Position numbers and translations under genes: made by a program. Of a DNA stretch of 7,636 bases, positions 1-6,618 are shown piece after piece (positions within the stretch are counted from its first letter, which is position 1; each line of letters begins with the position of its first letter). The stretch is taken from the NCBI GenBank assembly GCA_020429465.1, contig JAGQLH010000065.1:1-7636 (forward strand), read 5' to 3'. This DNA is from Candidatus Dojkabacteria bacterium. Its GTDB lineage: Bacteria > Patescibacteriota > Dojkabacteria > B142 > WJKM01. The notes under the pieces were generated by a model. The model had not been told where the DNA came from. It searched no databases and was given only the letters and a program-made list of their open reading frames with translations.

Positions 1-1355
1 TCGACAATATTTTCTGAGACTACTATTTCAAGTGGAATAGTATGTTTTTCAAAAACTGCTCTGATTTCTTCACCATCTTTGTGTTTGTGATATATTACTG
101 CAATTTCATTTGGATCAATTCCCTCTTTTAGTAATGTGCTTATTTTTTCTGCAATGTAATGATATTCGAGCTCTTGTTTAGAGAAATTCCCAAGTGAGAT
201 ACTACCTCCATTCTCTTGAAATGCGGTAAGTTTTTTGGATACTGATTCAATTTGATCACCTAGACGTTCTGAATTATTTTGTATAACAGTGTCTGCAGCA
301 TCAAGGATTTCTTGATAAGAACGATAATTAGTTTTCAGTGTTATGATTTGAGCATCTGGGTATTGATTTGTAAATTCGAGGATATTTGCTAAATTAGCTC
401 CCTGAAATCGAAATATTGATTGATCATCATCACCTACAGCAAATATATTTGGTTTACTATCCCAGCTACCTAGAGCTGTCACTATTGCATTTTGGGCACC
501 ATTGGTATCCTGGAATTCATCAAGAAGAATGTAAAGGAATCGCTCTTGGAAATGTGCAAGAACCTCATCGTCATTTTGAAGCGATTCAGCGACATTCGCT
601 ATCATATCACCAAAGTCATAAAGTCCACGTTCATCCATCTTCTTTTTATATTCTGTATAAAAATGCAGTAATTCAATATTTTTCACAATAACCTTAGCTT
701 GTGAAGTCCATGCTCCGTAGGGCTTTTTTGTTCGGGGGTTTATTTTTTCTTGTGTTTTGAATGTATCTAATTCATCTCGAATCAGCGATGCAAACTTTTC
801 TTTACTTACGAACTCTCGTTTCAATCTATCGATTTTTTGTAGGATTTCATTTGTATACAGTTCTGGTGCATTAAACGGTTTGAGTGCTTGAGGGTTATTT
901 CCATACAATTCTTTTGCTATCGATTCTCCTTCTGGAAATTGTTTGTATGTTGAACTTGGATCATATGAGGTAAGCAATTCTGAAAAAATTGTAAACTTTT
1001 GTAAATCATCTATTTGTTCTAACTCTTTTCTAAACGCAAATTTCTCAGGGAATGACTGAATAATATCGTTTGCGAAACTATGAAATGTCGTTATTTTAAT
1101 CCGGTATGCAGTCACACCAATAAACTCTATGAGCCGTTCTCGCATATTCTGTGCCGCATTATCGGTAAACGTAAGAGCGAGTATATTCTCAGGAAGGGTA
1201 TCAGTCTTTTGAAGGATGTGCGCTATTCGTAGTGTAAGTACTTGGGTTTTTCCTGTACCAGGACCGGCAATTACGAGTACTGGGCCTTCGGTGGTTTCTA
1301 CTGCACGTTTTTGTTCGGGATTAAGGCGTGTGTAGGCTTCGTCAAATGTTTGCAT
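1..1355 (-). CDS. UvrD/PcrA-like superfamily 1 DNA helicase, N-terminal part (C-terminus beyond the window)
   Basis: ATP-dependent 3'-5' DNA helicase of the UvrD/Rep/PcrA group, acting on DNA in repair or recombination. Reading from ATG at 1355, 451 codons are open to the left edge, so the gene is partial at its 3' end. SF1A motifs appear in order: Q-like motif LNPEQKRAV (11-19), Walker A AGPGTGKT (30-37), motif Ia LTFTDNAAQNM (61-71), motif Ib TTFHSF (89-94), Walker B LLDEFQDTN (277-285), motif III VGDDDQSIFRFQGA (307-320) and motif IV LKTNYRS (340-346). DEFQD replaces the usual DEYQD. Domain 1B lies between motifs Ib and II. Motifs V and VI and any C-terminal domain are off the window. The GPGTGKTQVL Walker A reminds me of helicases that carry a C-terminal PD-(D/E)XK nuclease, but that part cannot be seen. 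No Shine-Dalgarno precedes the start; homology begins at about residue 11, which supports it. Confidence 0.93.
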   Translation of the reverse strand, partial: MQTFDEAYTRLNPEQKRAVETTEGPVLVIAGPGTGKTQVLTLRIAHILQKTDTLPENILALTFTDNAAQNMRERLIEFIGVTAYRIKITTFHSFANDIIQSFPEKFAFRKELEQIDDLQKFTIFSELLTSYDPSSTYKQFPEGESIAKELYGNNPQALKPFNAPELYTNEILQKIDRLKREFVSKEKFASLIRDELDTFKTQEKINPRTKKPYGAWTSQAKVIVKNIELLHFYTEYKKKMDERGLYDFGDMIANVAESLQNDDEVLAHFQERFLYILLDEFQDTNGAQNAIVTALGSWDSKPNIFAVGDDDQSIFRFQGANLANILEFTNQYPDAQIITLKTNYRSYQEILDAADTVIQNNSERLGDQIESVSKKLTAFQENGGSISLGNFSKQELEYHYIAEKISTLLKEGIDPNEIAVIYHKHKDGEEIRAVFEKHTIPLEIVVSENIV

Positions 1356-1383
1356 GTATGATAACTATTCTAAGTATGAAGTT

Positions 1384-1397
1384 ATTATAGTATAGCA
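1384..1397 (-). promoter_or_regulatory. Putative extended -10 promoter of the helicase gene
   Basis: On the minus strand, TGCTATACT (1397 to 1389) is an extended -10 (TGn plus a hexamer close to TATAAT). A perfect TATAAT (1389 to 1384) overlaps it directly downstream. No good -35 box sits 16-18 bp upstream, which is tolerable for an extended -10. Transcription would begin near 1380, leaving a leader of roughly 25 nt with no ribosome binding site. Confidence 0.45.
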
Positions 1398-1572
1398 AGT
1401 GTGAGCACATAGAATAGAATTATTTTTTAAACTAATTTAGGTACTAAGAATTTGATTAGCCTAGTCTAGATGGTAAAACCAAATCCTACTATTGTTGTTA
1501 TAAGTAAATCTGGATAGAAAGCTATCTGTAGAATTATTAACTGTCTCTAATTAAATACCGAAAAGGTGAGTT

Positions 1573-1683
1573 ATGTTTGTTCTAAACAGATGGTCATATG
1601 TGCACTCCCTGTTTACACAAGCGACAAAACCTTCTATTATGAAACCAGATACTGTTTATTGTATTCGATTACCTATTTATTAG
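1573..1683 (+). CDS. Possible 36-aa small ORF with strong ribosome binding site
   Basis: ATG at 1573 opens 36 codons ending in TAG at 1681-1683, 15 bp before the 404-aa surface-protein gene. The sequence AAAGGTGAG (1562-1570) stands 2 nt before the ATG; its AGGTGA part matches the consensus complement of the 16S 3' end. That is the best Shine-Dalgarno in the window, while the annotated genes have almost none. The predicted peptide (MFVLNRWSYV...) has no recognisable domain, no signal peptide and no clear hydrophobic segment. Against a real gene, the likely promoter of the downstream gene (1612-1640) lies inside the frame. It may be a leader peptide or chance. Confidence 0.2.
   Translation: MFVLNRWSYVHSLFTQATKPSIMKPDTVYCIRLPIY
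1612..1640 (+). promoter_or_regulatory. Putative sigma70-type promoter of the surface-protein gene
   Basis: A -35 box TTTACA (1612-1617, one mismatch to TTGACA) and a -10 box TATTAT (1635-1640, one mismatch to TATAAT) are separated by exactly 17 bp. Transcription would start near 1647, giving a leader of about 50 nt before the ATG at 1699. No Shine-Dalgarno is visible in that leader. Confidence 0.5.
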
Positions 1684-1698
1684 TTTTACGTAGATAAC

Positions 1699-2913
1699 AT
1701 GCCAACACAAATTACATTAAAGAAACCAAACTCCAACCGGATGAAGGTTCTCATTATCCTAGGTATACTTCTTCTTTCGATTATTTCAGGAATTTATCTT
1801 GTTCAAAATTGTGGTCAGTATGCAGAAACTGATCAATCAAGTGCTGAAGGTGGGTGTCCACCTGGGGGAGTACCAATTCCGGGAGGGTGCCACTACGCAA
1901 AGCCTGGAGTGAGTTATGATGGTGTGAGTGGTGTTAATCCAAATCATGCTTCAATAGAAGATAGGGATCCTGCATGTAATCCAGTCGACAGTTTTCAAGT
2001 AGATGTTTCTCAGTATAATGTGTGTAACTTCACTCATACACAGGCTTGTGTACAAGGTGGATGGGATAATACAGAGTCGGGGTGTGTAAATAGTGCTGAT
2101 TGGGAATGTTGTTCGCCATTATGGTTTGAGGGTCAAATCCCTGAGAGAAGAATTGCATTGCCAGACGGGAGTTTTCCAACGGAAAAAGAATATTATTCGA
2201 GTGATTCAGTCCAAATTGAAGGTCGACTTGAAGTTGCAGAATGTGGAAGTATAGAAGGATGGGCAGGAACAGTTAGTGATTTTGATGCTCAAGTAGACAT
2301 TTTCTTCACTATAGGAAAACCTTACAGTGAAGGTGGTGTAGTGTTTAATCCAGGTGTTACTGCTAACGTTGGACGAGAAGATGGGGCGGTGATTTGTGAT
2401 TTTCTTGATGGTAAGTCAGATGGGCCTGTTGTTGCTTGTAAAGAATGTAAGACAGATACCGCTTGTAATCATGGGTTTAGTTTAAATCCAGGAGATTTCC
2501 CAACTTCAGCGATATTTAATGGAGGGGATATATCGAATGGTACACGATTATATGCATATGGAGTGTACAATGGAGTAGTTGGTCCCCTGAGAGATGCTGC
2601 TACTGCAAAACAGGAATTTGTAGAGTTAAGTAGTTCTTGTGGTAGTGGGTGGGATGGCTCTTCAGATACACCTCCAGTAGGAAGTGGAAACATTACAGGA
2701 GGAGGAGCTACTGATCCATGTAATGTGAGTGCTGATTTTGACTTTGATCAATCAATTGATTTAAATGATTTCGGATTGTTTGCAAGTTATTACTCTTCAT
2801 GTTCTCAAAATACTTCAGCTAGTGAGTGTTCACTTGGCGACCTTACCTGTGATCAAAAAACTGGAATCGGAGATTTTGTAGAGTTCATTAAGCAATATGC
2901 AAATTACAACTAA
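1699..2913 (+). CDS. Cys-rich membrane-anchored surface protein with GWA-type domain and C-terminal dockerin-like module
   Basis: Predicted envelope protein of 404 aa with no assigned biochemical function. A basic N-terminus (K8, K9, R14, K16) precedes one hydrophobic segment (about 17-36), giving a short cytoplasmic tail and a large exterior part. There are 19 cysteines, densest at 38-138, which implies disulfides. Residues about 173-298 show a pattern (GWAG 187-190, VTANVGRED 220-228, NHGF 257-260, LYAYGV 284-289) that I recognise from repeat domains of bacterial secreted proteins. The C-terminus holds two EF-hand-like loops: D346/D348/D350/S352/D357, then GDLTCD with D381/D385/D392. Each is followed by an aromatic helix, as in type I dockerins. 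ATG at 1699 is used; ATG at 1741 (M15) would remove most of the basic tail. VQNC is not a convincing lipobox. The gene has its own promoter and probable terminator and converges on the lipid kinase. Coding is near certain, function unknown. Confidence 0.85.
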   Translation: MPTQITLKKPNSNRMKVLIILGILLLSIISGIYLVQNCGQYAETDQSSAEGGCPPGGVPIPGGCHYAKPGVSYDGVSGVNPNHASIEDRDPACNPVDSFQVDVSQYNVCNFTHTQACVQGGWDNTESGCVNSADWECCSPLWFEGQIPERRIALPDGSFPTEKEYYSSDSVQIEGRLEVAECGSIEGWAGTVSDFDAQVDIFFTIGKPYSEGGVVFNPGVTANVGREDGAVICDFLDGKSDGPVVACKECKTDTACNHGFSLNPGDFPTSAIFNGGDISNGTRLYAYGVYNGVVGPLRDAATAKQEFVELSSSCGSGWDGSSDTPPVGSGNITGGGATDPCNVSADFDFDQSIDLNDFGLFASYYSSCSQNTSASECSLGDLTCDQKTGIGDFVEFIKQYANYN

Positions 2914-2924
2914 ATCGAATTGAA

Positions 2925-3809
2925 CTAATAGTTTAGATTTTCTAAGAAGTTAATGGGATCATCAATGATTGATACATTAACTTCTTTCATTTTGTGTTCA
3001 GTATCATCAATATTAATGATGGTTTCTTCTTCGGCTTTTAGTGTTACTGATTTTAGGAATGCAGCATGTAGTGGACCTGTTGATTGGTCCGGTTCTAGTT
3101 GTGAGGTAGTATTCTCAAAATCTGAATATACAAAAGCAAACGTACCTTCTGGGACTGAATCGAATAAGAGATTTTTTGCTATTCCAAGTACATCGAATCC
3201 GTAGAGGCTTATAAGAATATTTGATGCCTTAAATTGGACCGTTTTAGTATGAATATTTGTAGTTAGTTTGAAATTGGTACCATTAGTACCAAATGATTTA
3301 ATGATGTTTGCAAAATATGCGGCATTTCCTAAGGTGTTTTTTTCTGAACGTTTTGTTTGAATTATTGCTTCGGTAATATGTCCAAATGATACAGAAAGAA
3401 GCGATAACATATTATTTACTTGAAGGAAATGACGAGGTGTGATGTTTAATCGTCCTTCTAAAAAATGTTTAAGGTTAGTTAAATAGTTACTATCTAACTT
3501 TAATGATTTATGAAATACATTCATTGTTCCACCTGGAAGTGGAAGGATAGTGATAGTAGGATTATGATTCCATAGGATTTTTGCAACTTCGGTAAGTGTA
3601 CCGTCACCCCCGTATATGATTGCGGTTTTATAGTTTTTATCCGCAATGTAGCTTTTTAGTTCTTTAAGGTCTGGTTTTGTAATATAAATATCAGGAAAGA
3701 ACGAATGTTCTCGAAATAGTGTTCCTGTTTCAAATAAAACTGCTTGTTTAGTTCCTGAAACTGGGTTAATAATAAACAGTGTAGTTTCAGAGTTTTGAGA
3801 GTGTTCCAT
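2925..3809 (-). CDS. Diacylglycerol kinase family lipid kinase (YegS/BmrU/DgkB type)
   Basis: Soluble lipid kinase that transfers phosphate from ATP to a membrane lipid alcohol, probably diacylglycerol or a related lipid, at the inner face of the membrane. The 294-aa length is typical of the family. The N-terminal catalytic domain shows NPVSG (15-19), the nucleotide-binding GGDGTLTEV (67-75) and PGGTMNVF (92-99), which corresponds to the family's P-x-GTxNxF loop. The C-terminal beta domain has EGTFAFVYSD (221-230), like the family's 'DGxLxv' segment. The late 'DGE' motif appears as DDTE (268-271), a departure to note. The true lipid substrate cannot be read from sequence. The ATG at 3809 lacks a Shine-Dalgarno and lies a few bases from a TATAAT-like box, so the mRNA may be leaderless. 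The 3' end is 11 bp from the stop of the convergent surface-protein gene and contains that gene's probable terminator. Confidence 0.9.
   Translation of the reverse strand: MEHSQNSETTLFIINPVSGTKQAVLFETGTLFREHSFFPDIYITKPDLKELKSYIADKNYKTAIIYGGDGTLTEVAKILWNHNPTITILPLPGGTMNVFHKSLKLDSNYLTNLKHFLEGRLNITPRHFLQVNNMLSLLSVSFGHITEAIIQTKRSEKNTLGNAAYFANIIKSFGTNGTNFKLTTNIHTKTVQFKASNILISLYGFDVLGIAKNLLFDSVPEGTFAFVYSDFENTTSQLEPDQSTGPLHAAFLKSVTLKAEEETIINIDDTEHKMKEVNVSIIDDPINFLENLNY
2944..2986 (+). terminator. Nested inverted repeat, probable terminator of the surface-protein gene
   Basis: AAGAAGTTAATG (2944-2955) is matched perfectly by its reverse complement CATTAACTTCTT (2975-2986). The 19-nt loop contains a second perfect inverted repeat, ATCAAT-G-ATTGAT (2961-2973). 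The structure begins 30 nt after the stop codon of the plus-strand gene. In that transcript it is followed by a U-rich stretch (UCAUUUUGUG), whereas on the opposite strand an A-rich run follows. This favours rightward termination. It lies inside the last codons of the convergent kinase gene. The stem is AT-rich, so its strength is uncertain. Confidence 0.45.
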
Positions 3810-3842
3810 GTATAATTATACATAATCTTATTAGTCTCAAGT
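3810..3842. promoter_or_regulatory. 33-bp divergent promoter region with palindromic -10 box
   Basis: Only 33 bp separate the start codons of the lipid kinase (minus) and uvrC (plus). The 10-bp perfect palindrome TATAATTATA (3811-3820) offers a TATAAT on each strand, at 3811-3816 plus and 3820-3815 minus, and CATAAT follows at 3821-3826. On the minus strand TTGAGA (3840-3835) resembles a -35 but sits only 14 bp from the box. The minus-strand -10 would start transcription almost at the kinase ATG. The plus-strand boxes would leave uvrC about 10-20 nt of leader. Confidence 0.4.
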
Positions 3843-5369
3843 GTGAGTTCACAAACAGTAACAGAAAAATTACAAGAAGCACCTACAAATCCAGGTTGTT
3901 ATATCTGGAAGGACTCTCACGGAGACGTTTTGTATGTCGGCAAGGCGGTCAATATAAAAAATAGAGTTAATTCTTACATTAATAACTATAAAAGGCTCGA
4001 TCCTAAAATCCAGAATATGGTCGATTTAGCTGATGATGTAGAGTTTTATACTGTCGATACAGAGATTGAAGCATTGATCTTGGAAACAAATTTAATCAAA
4101 AAGTATAAGCCGAAATATAATCGGCTTATGAAGGATGATAAAAATTACTCATGGTTAATGATTGATTGGTATAACCCCTACCCTGTTCCTCGGATTGTAC
4201 GTGAAAAGAAAAATAAAAAAGCAGAGTATTATGGTCCGTACCCACAGCGTTTTCCTGTTTTCAAGGTGTTGCGATCTTTGCGTAAAGTTTTTCCTTACTG
4301 TAACCACCTACCACGTGGAATTAATTCAAAAAAGAATTTTCAAGATAAACCATGCTTTAATTATCATATTGGACTTTGTTCAGGCATTTGCGCTGGAATT
4401 ATTTCAAAAACGGAGCATCGTAAAAATATAAAAGGAATTAGGGACTTCTTCAAGGGGAAGAAACTTACTATGATCGATGAGTTCCGTGCAGATATGAAAA
4501 AATTCGCTCAAGAGATGCAATTTGAGAAGGCAGCTGAATTGCGAGATAAAGTCAAGGATTTGGAGTATGTGACGCAACACATTAAGGTTGACAAAGATAT
4601 GGATGAGGAGGCCCTGAAAAAAATGAAAAAAGACCTTCGTGAACGTGCACTTGATGAGCTTCTTGAGAAATTACAACTTGATAATAGTGCCCAATTTAAA
4701 ATTGAATGCTACGATATCTCAAATATTCAGGGGACAAATGCAACTGGAAGTATGGTTGTATTTGTTGATGGAAAACCAGATAAAGCACTGTATCGTAAGT
4801 TCAAGATTAAAACAAAATCTACCCCAGATGATTTCCATATGATGCGAGAGGTTCTCACACGGCGCCTAAAATACCTTTCGGGCTCGAAATCCTCAGAAAA
4901 AAATGATAAGAGTTTTTCAATTCAGCCAGATTTAATTATTGTTGATGGAGGAAAGGGACAACTTACTTCTGCATATAGTATCCTTAACGAATATGGATTG
5001 ATCGATTCAGTTCCATTAATAGGACTTGCTAAACGAGAAGAAGAAATATTTCGAGTAATAGACACAGAACCTTATGAGTTTGAGAAAATTCGATTAAAAC
5101 GAAGATCTGAAGCATTATATCTTATTCAAAGGATTAGAGATGAAGCACATAGATTTGCAATTGGGTACCACAGAACATTACGTTCAAAGGGACAAATTAA
5201 ATCAATTCTGGACGACATTCCGGGAGTTGGGGAAATAACTAAAAAACGTCTATTTGAAGCGTTTGGTTCAGTTGAGTCTATGAAGAAAGCTACGAACAGG
5301 GAAATGGAGGCTATTGTTCGTAATAAAAGAACATCACAGGCACTTCTTAAGGTATTAAAAAAAGTGTAA
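3843..5369 (+). CDS. uvrC: Excinuclease ABC subunit C (UvrC), short form
   Basis: Dual-incision nuclease of nucleotide excision repair, recruited by UvrB to cut on both sides of a lesion. The N-terminal GIY-YIG nuclease has GCY (18-20), YVGKA (31-35), R41, the catalytic-position E81 in LETNLI, and N93. A cysteine set C153/C171/C179/C183 matches the position where UvrC proteins bind an iron-sulfur cluster. The UvrB-binding UVR motif is around 218-243 (FEKAAELRD). The RNase H-like endonuclease shows D291 in YDISN, D368 in IIVDGGKGQ and H436 in RDEAHRFA. A C-terminal HhH region begins at IPGVG (459-463). At 508 aa it is shorter than the usual 560-610, mainly between the UVR motif and the RNase H-like domain. 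The start is GTG at 3843; family similarity begins by about residue 10, and the GTG at 3841 runs straight into a stop. No Shine-Dalgarno is seen. Confidence 0.96.
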   Translation: MSSQTVTEKLQEAPTNPGCYIWKDSHGDVLYVGKAVNIKNRVNSYINNYKRLDPKIQNMVDLADDVEFYTVDTEIEALILETNLIKKYKPKYNRLMKDDKNYSWLMIDWYNPYPVPRIVREKKNKKAEYYGPYPQRFPVFKVLRSLRKVFPYCNHLPRGINSKKNFQDKPCFNYHIGLCSGICAGIISKTEHRKNIKGIRDFFKGKKLTMIDEFRADMKKFAQEMQFEKAAELRDKVKDLEYVTQHIKVDKDMDEEALKKMKKDLRERALDELLEKLQLDNSAQFKIECYDISNIQGTNATGSMVVFVDGKPDKALYRKFKIKTKSTPDDFHMMREVLTRRLKYLSGSKSSEKNDKSFSIQPDLIIVDGGKGQLTSAYSILNEYGLIDSVPLIGLAKREEEIFRVIDTEPYEFEKIRLKRRSEALYLIQRIRDEAHRFAIGYHRTLRSKGQIKSILDDIPGVGEITKKRLFEAFGSVESMKKATNREMEAIVRNKRTSQALLKVLKKV

Positions 5370-5428
5370 CGATTTAGATTTCTTTTCGTCTTATAAGTAA
5401 GTGTAAAGTTCCGCTTTTCTGCCAAATC

Positions 5429-5437
5429 TGTTACTAT
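5429..5437 (+). promoter_or_regulatory. Possible extended -10 promoter of the sigma-factor gene set
   Basis: TGTTACTAT (5429-5437) fits an extended -10 (TGn plus TACTAT). It lies in the 98-bp gap between uvrC and the sigma-factor gene, about 30 nt before the TTG start. No -35 box of the usual type stands 16-18 bp upstream. I found no clear autoregulatory ECF promoter (AAC-type -35 with CGT-type -10) on this strand. Confidence 0.3.
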
Positions 5438-5467
5438 TTACCTATTAACTTAGTAAGTATAGGGATT

Positions 5468-6043
5468 TTGGAGATTACGGAGAAGAAAATAGCACTTATA
5501 AAAGAAGATCCCCAATTTTTTGGGATCATTTATGAAACGTACATAGATGAAATTTATAGGTATGCGTTTTATTTAGCTGGGGAAAAACATAAGGCTGAGG
5601 ATGTGACATCTATGGCGTTCATGCGTGCTTTGGAAAAATTCCATAGTTTTAGTGGAAACCAAAAGAAGTTACGAGCTTGGTTATATAGAATAACAAGGAA
5701 TATATTTATAGATGAGGTTAGGAAGAAAAAAAATCAAGTACTGAGAATTCATGAGGACTATGAACCAGAAGACCATGAAAATTTTGCTCTGGAGGAGGAA
5801 AAGTCATTGTTGGTTGAGGAATTAGTAAAGTTTATTACAAATTTGGAACCACCAATTTACGCAGAGATTTTACTCATGAGGTATAAACAAGATCTTGAGA
5901 TTACCGAGATTGCGGAAATTTTAGAGAAAACTGAACAGAATGTCCGAACAATTATTCATCGTGCTACTAAAAAATTACATGAAATATATGAGATGACAGC
6001 TAATTTGTCAGTTGCTGTAGACACCGAAGAAGTGATTTTGTGA
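5468..6043 (+). CDS. ECF-family RNA polymerase sigma factor
   Basis: Alternative sigma-70 family factor with only regions 2 and 4, which directs RNA polymerase to a small set of promoters. Region 2 spans about 18-88: core-binding helix FGIIYETYIDEIYRYAF, then AEDVTSMAFMRALEKF (43-58), then the promoter-melting and -10-recognition part with WLYRITRNIFIDEVRKKK (71-88). Region 4 spans about 121-174, with the -35-binding helix-turn-helix at EITEIAEILEKTEQNVRTIIHRATKKL (144-170). An acidic tail of about 17 residues follows region 4. The length of 191 aa is normal for ECF factors. The start is TTG at 5468, with only a weak AGGG (5461-5464) before it; the conserved fold begins at about residue 15, so it is reasonable. 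The next gene begins 22 bp after the TGA stop and encodes a single-pass membrane protein, the usual arrangement for a sigma/anti-sigma pair. Confidence 0.93.
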   Translation: MEITEKKIALIKEDPQFFGIIYETYIDEIYRYAFYLAGEKHKAEDVTSMAFMRALEKFHSFSGNQKKLRAWLYRITRNIFIDEVRKKKNQVLRIHEDYEPEDHENFALEEEKSLLVEELVKFITNLEPPIYAEILLMRYKQDLEITEIAEILEKTEQNVRTIIHRATKKLHEIYEMTANLSVAVDTEEVIL

Positions 6044-6065
6044 TTTAATTTTATAAATAATTGGA

Positions 6066-6584
6066 ATGGAAGATGAAAAATTCAAAAAAATATTCGAAGA
6101 TTTTCCAGATCATAGTCCTGACGAGGAGTTCGTAGATAATTTGTACGAAGCTTTAGACGAGAGAGCTCTTGAAATTAAAGAATCGGGGCGAAAAAAGAGT
6201 AAATTATTGATGCCATGGCAATTAAGTCTCGCCTTCGCATCTCTAACTTTCATTGTTATTTTTTCTGGGGTTCTTCTTACCTCGCCTGCAACATTAGAGA
6301 ATTTACAATCATATCTTAGACAAGATGCTCAGGCTGATTTGTCTGATGAGGTGAGGATTACATTAGATGGTATTTCTGAGGAGAATGGAATTTTCATTTA
6401 TGATCTTTCTGAAGAACAATCTCCACCAATTGCAGTAGAAATCAATTATTCTAATGATGTTGCTGAATTCATTCTACCAATTGGGCAATATCGGATTCTC
6501 GTTATAGATGATGATGTTGTTTTTTATGATGAACTTGTAACACTGGATCCCGAGGTAGCTGAACTCACTTTGAAAGTTACATAA
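6066..6584 (+). CDS. Single-pass membrane protein, probable anti-sigma factor
   Basis: Probably binds the upstream sigma factor at the membrane and releases it on an outside signal; this rests on position and topology. The 172-aa protein has an acidic N-terminal cytoplasmic part (1-40, including DEEFVDNLYEALDERA at 19-34, similar in style to other anti-sigma N-termini), a basic patch RKKSK (42-46), one transmembrane helix (about 53-71) and an exterior domain (about 94-172) rich in beta-type residues. It has no cysteine and so no HxxxCxxC zinc motif; it is not a classical ZAS anti-sigma. The exterior domain resembles that of the next protein, with VR, IY, VE and GxY in the same order. It sits 22 bp downstream of the sigma gene and 34 bp upstream of the next one, consistent with an operon. 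No real Shine-Dalgarno precedes ATG 6066. Confidence 0.75.
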   Translation: MEDEKFKKIFEDFPDHSPDEEFVDNLYEALDERALEIKESGRKKSKLLMPWQLSLAFASLTFIVIFSGVLLTSPATLENLQSYLRQDAQADLSDEVRITLDGISEENGIFIYDLSEEQSPPIAVEINYSNDVAEFILPIGQYRILVIDDDVVFYDELVTLDPEVAELTLKVT

Positions 6585-6618
6585 ATTACACAATATAAGG
6601 ATAGGGCTAAATATAGAT

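Larger units (their letters stand above)
1356..1698. other. 343-bp intergenic region between divergent genes
   Basis: This gap separates the leftward helicase from the rightward surface-protein gene. It holds the helicase promoter at its left end and a -35/-10 pair for the surface protein near its right end. A weaker extended -10 (TGTTATAAG, 1496-1504) and a 36-codon ORF with a strong ribosome binding site (1573-1683) lie between them. A small hairpin can form at GATAG-AAAG-CTATC, around 1515-1528. I saw no tRNA, riboswitch or long repeat. Confidence 0.6.

Noticed and set aside
416..691. Plus-strand open frame of 91 codons
   Set aside because: It lies antisense to the conserved Walker B and motif III part of the helicase; its His- and Tyr-rich product is a frame shadow.
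1441..1480. Possible tRNA or structured RNA in the gap before the surface protein
   Set aside because: No cloverleaf, T-loop (GGTTCRA) or CCA-type end can be drawn.
1786..1818. Lipoprotein signal (VQNC at residues 35-38 of the surface protein)
   Set aside because: Asn at -1 and Gln at -2 do not fit a lipobox; an uncleaved transmembrane anchor is more likely.
2920..2935. Short palindrome AACTA-A-TAGTT between the convergent genes as a terminator
   Set aside because: Five base pairs with a one-base centre cannot form a proper loop; the longer repeat at 2944-2986 explains termination better.
2953..3204. Plus-strand open frame antisense to the lipid kinase
   Set aside because: The opposite strand encodes a full-length conserved kinase; the Ser-rich product has no domain pattern.
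5404..5411. GGAACTTT on the minus strand, resembling a sigma-E-type -35 box
   Set aside because: It points away from the sigma gene into uvrC, and no matching -10 element lies at the expected distance.
5126..5425. Minus-strand open frame over the uvrC 3' end
   Set aside because: It is antisense to the UvrC RNase H-like and HhH motifs and has no recognisable content.
6041..6043. TGA read as glycine (code 25, as in some Patescibacteria)
   Set aside because: TGA ends the sigma-factor frame at a natural length, 22 bp before the next gene, and no other gene has an in-frame TGA.
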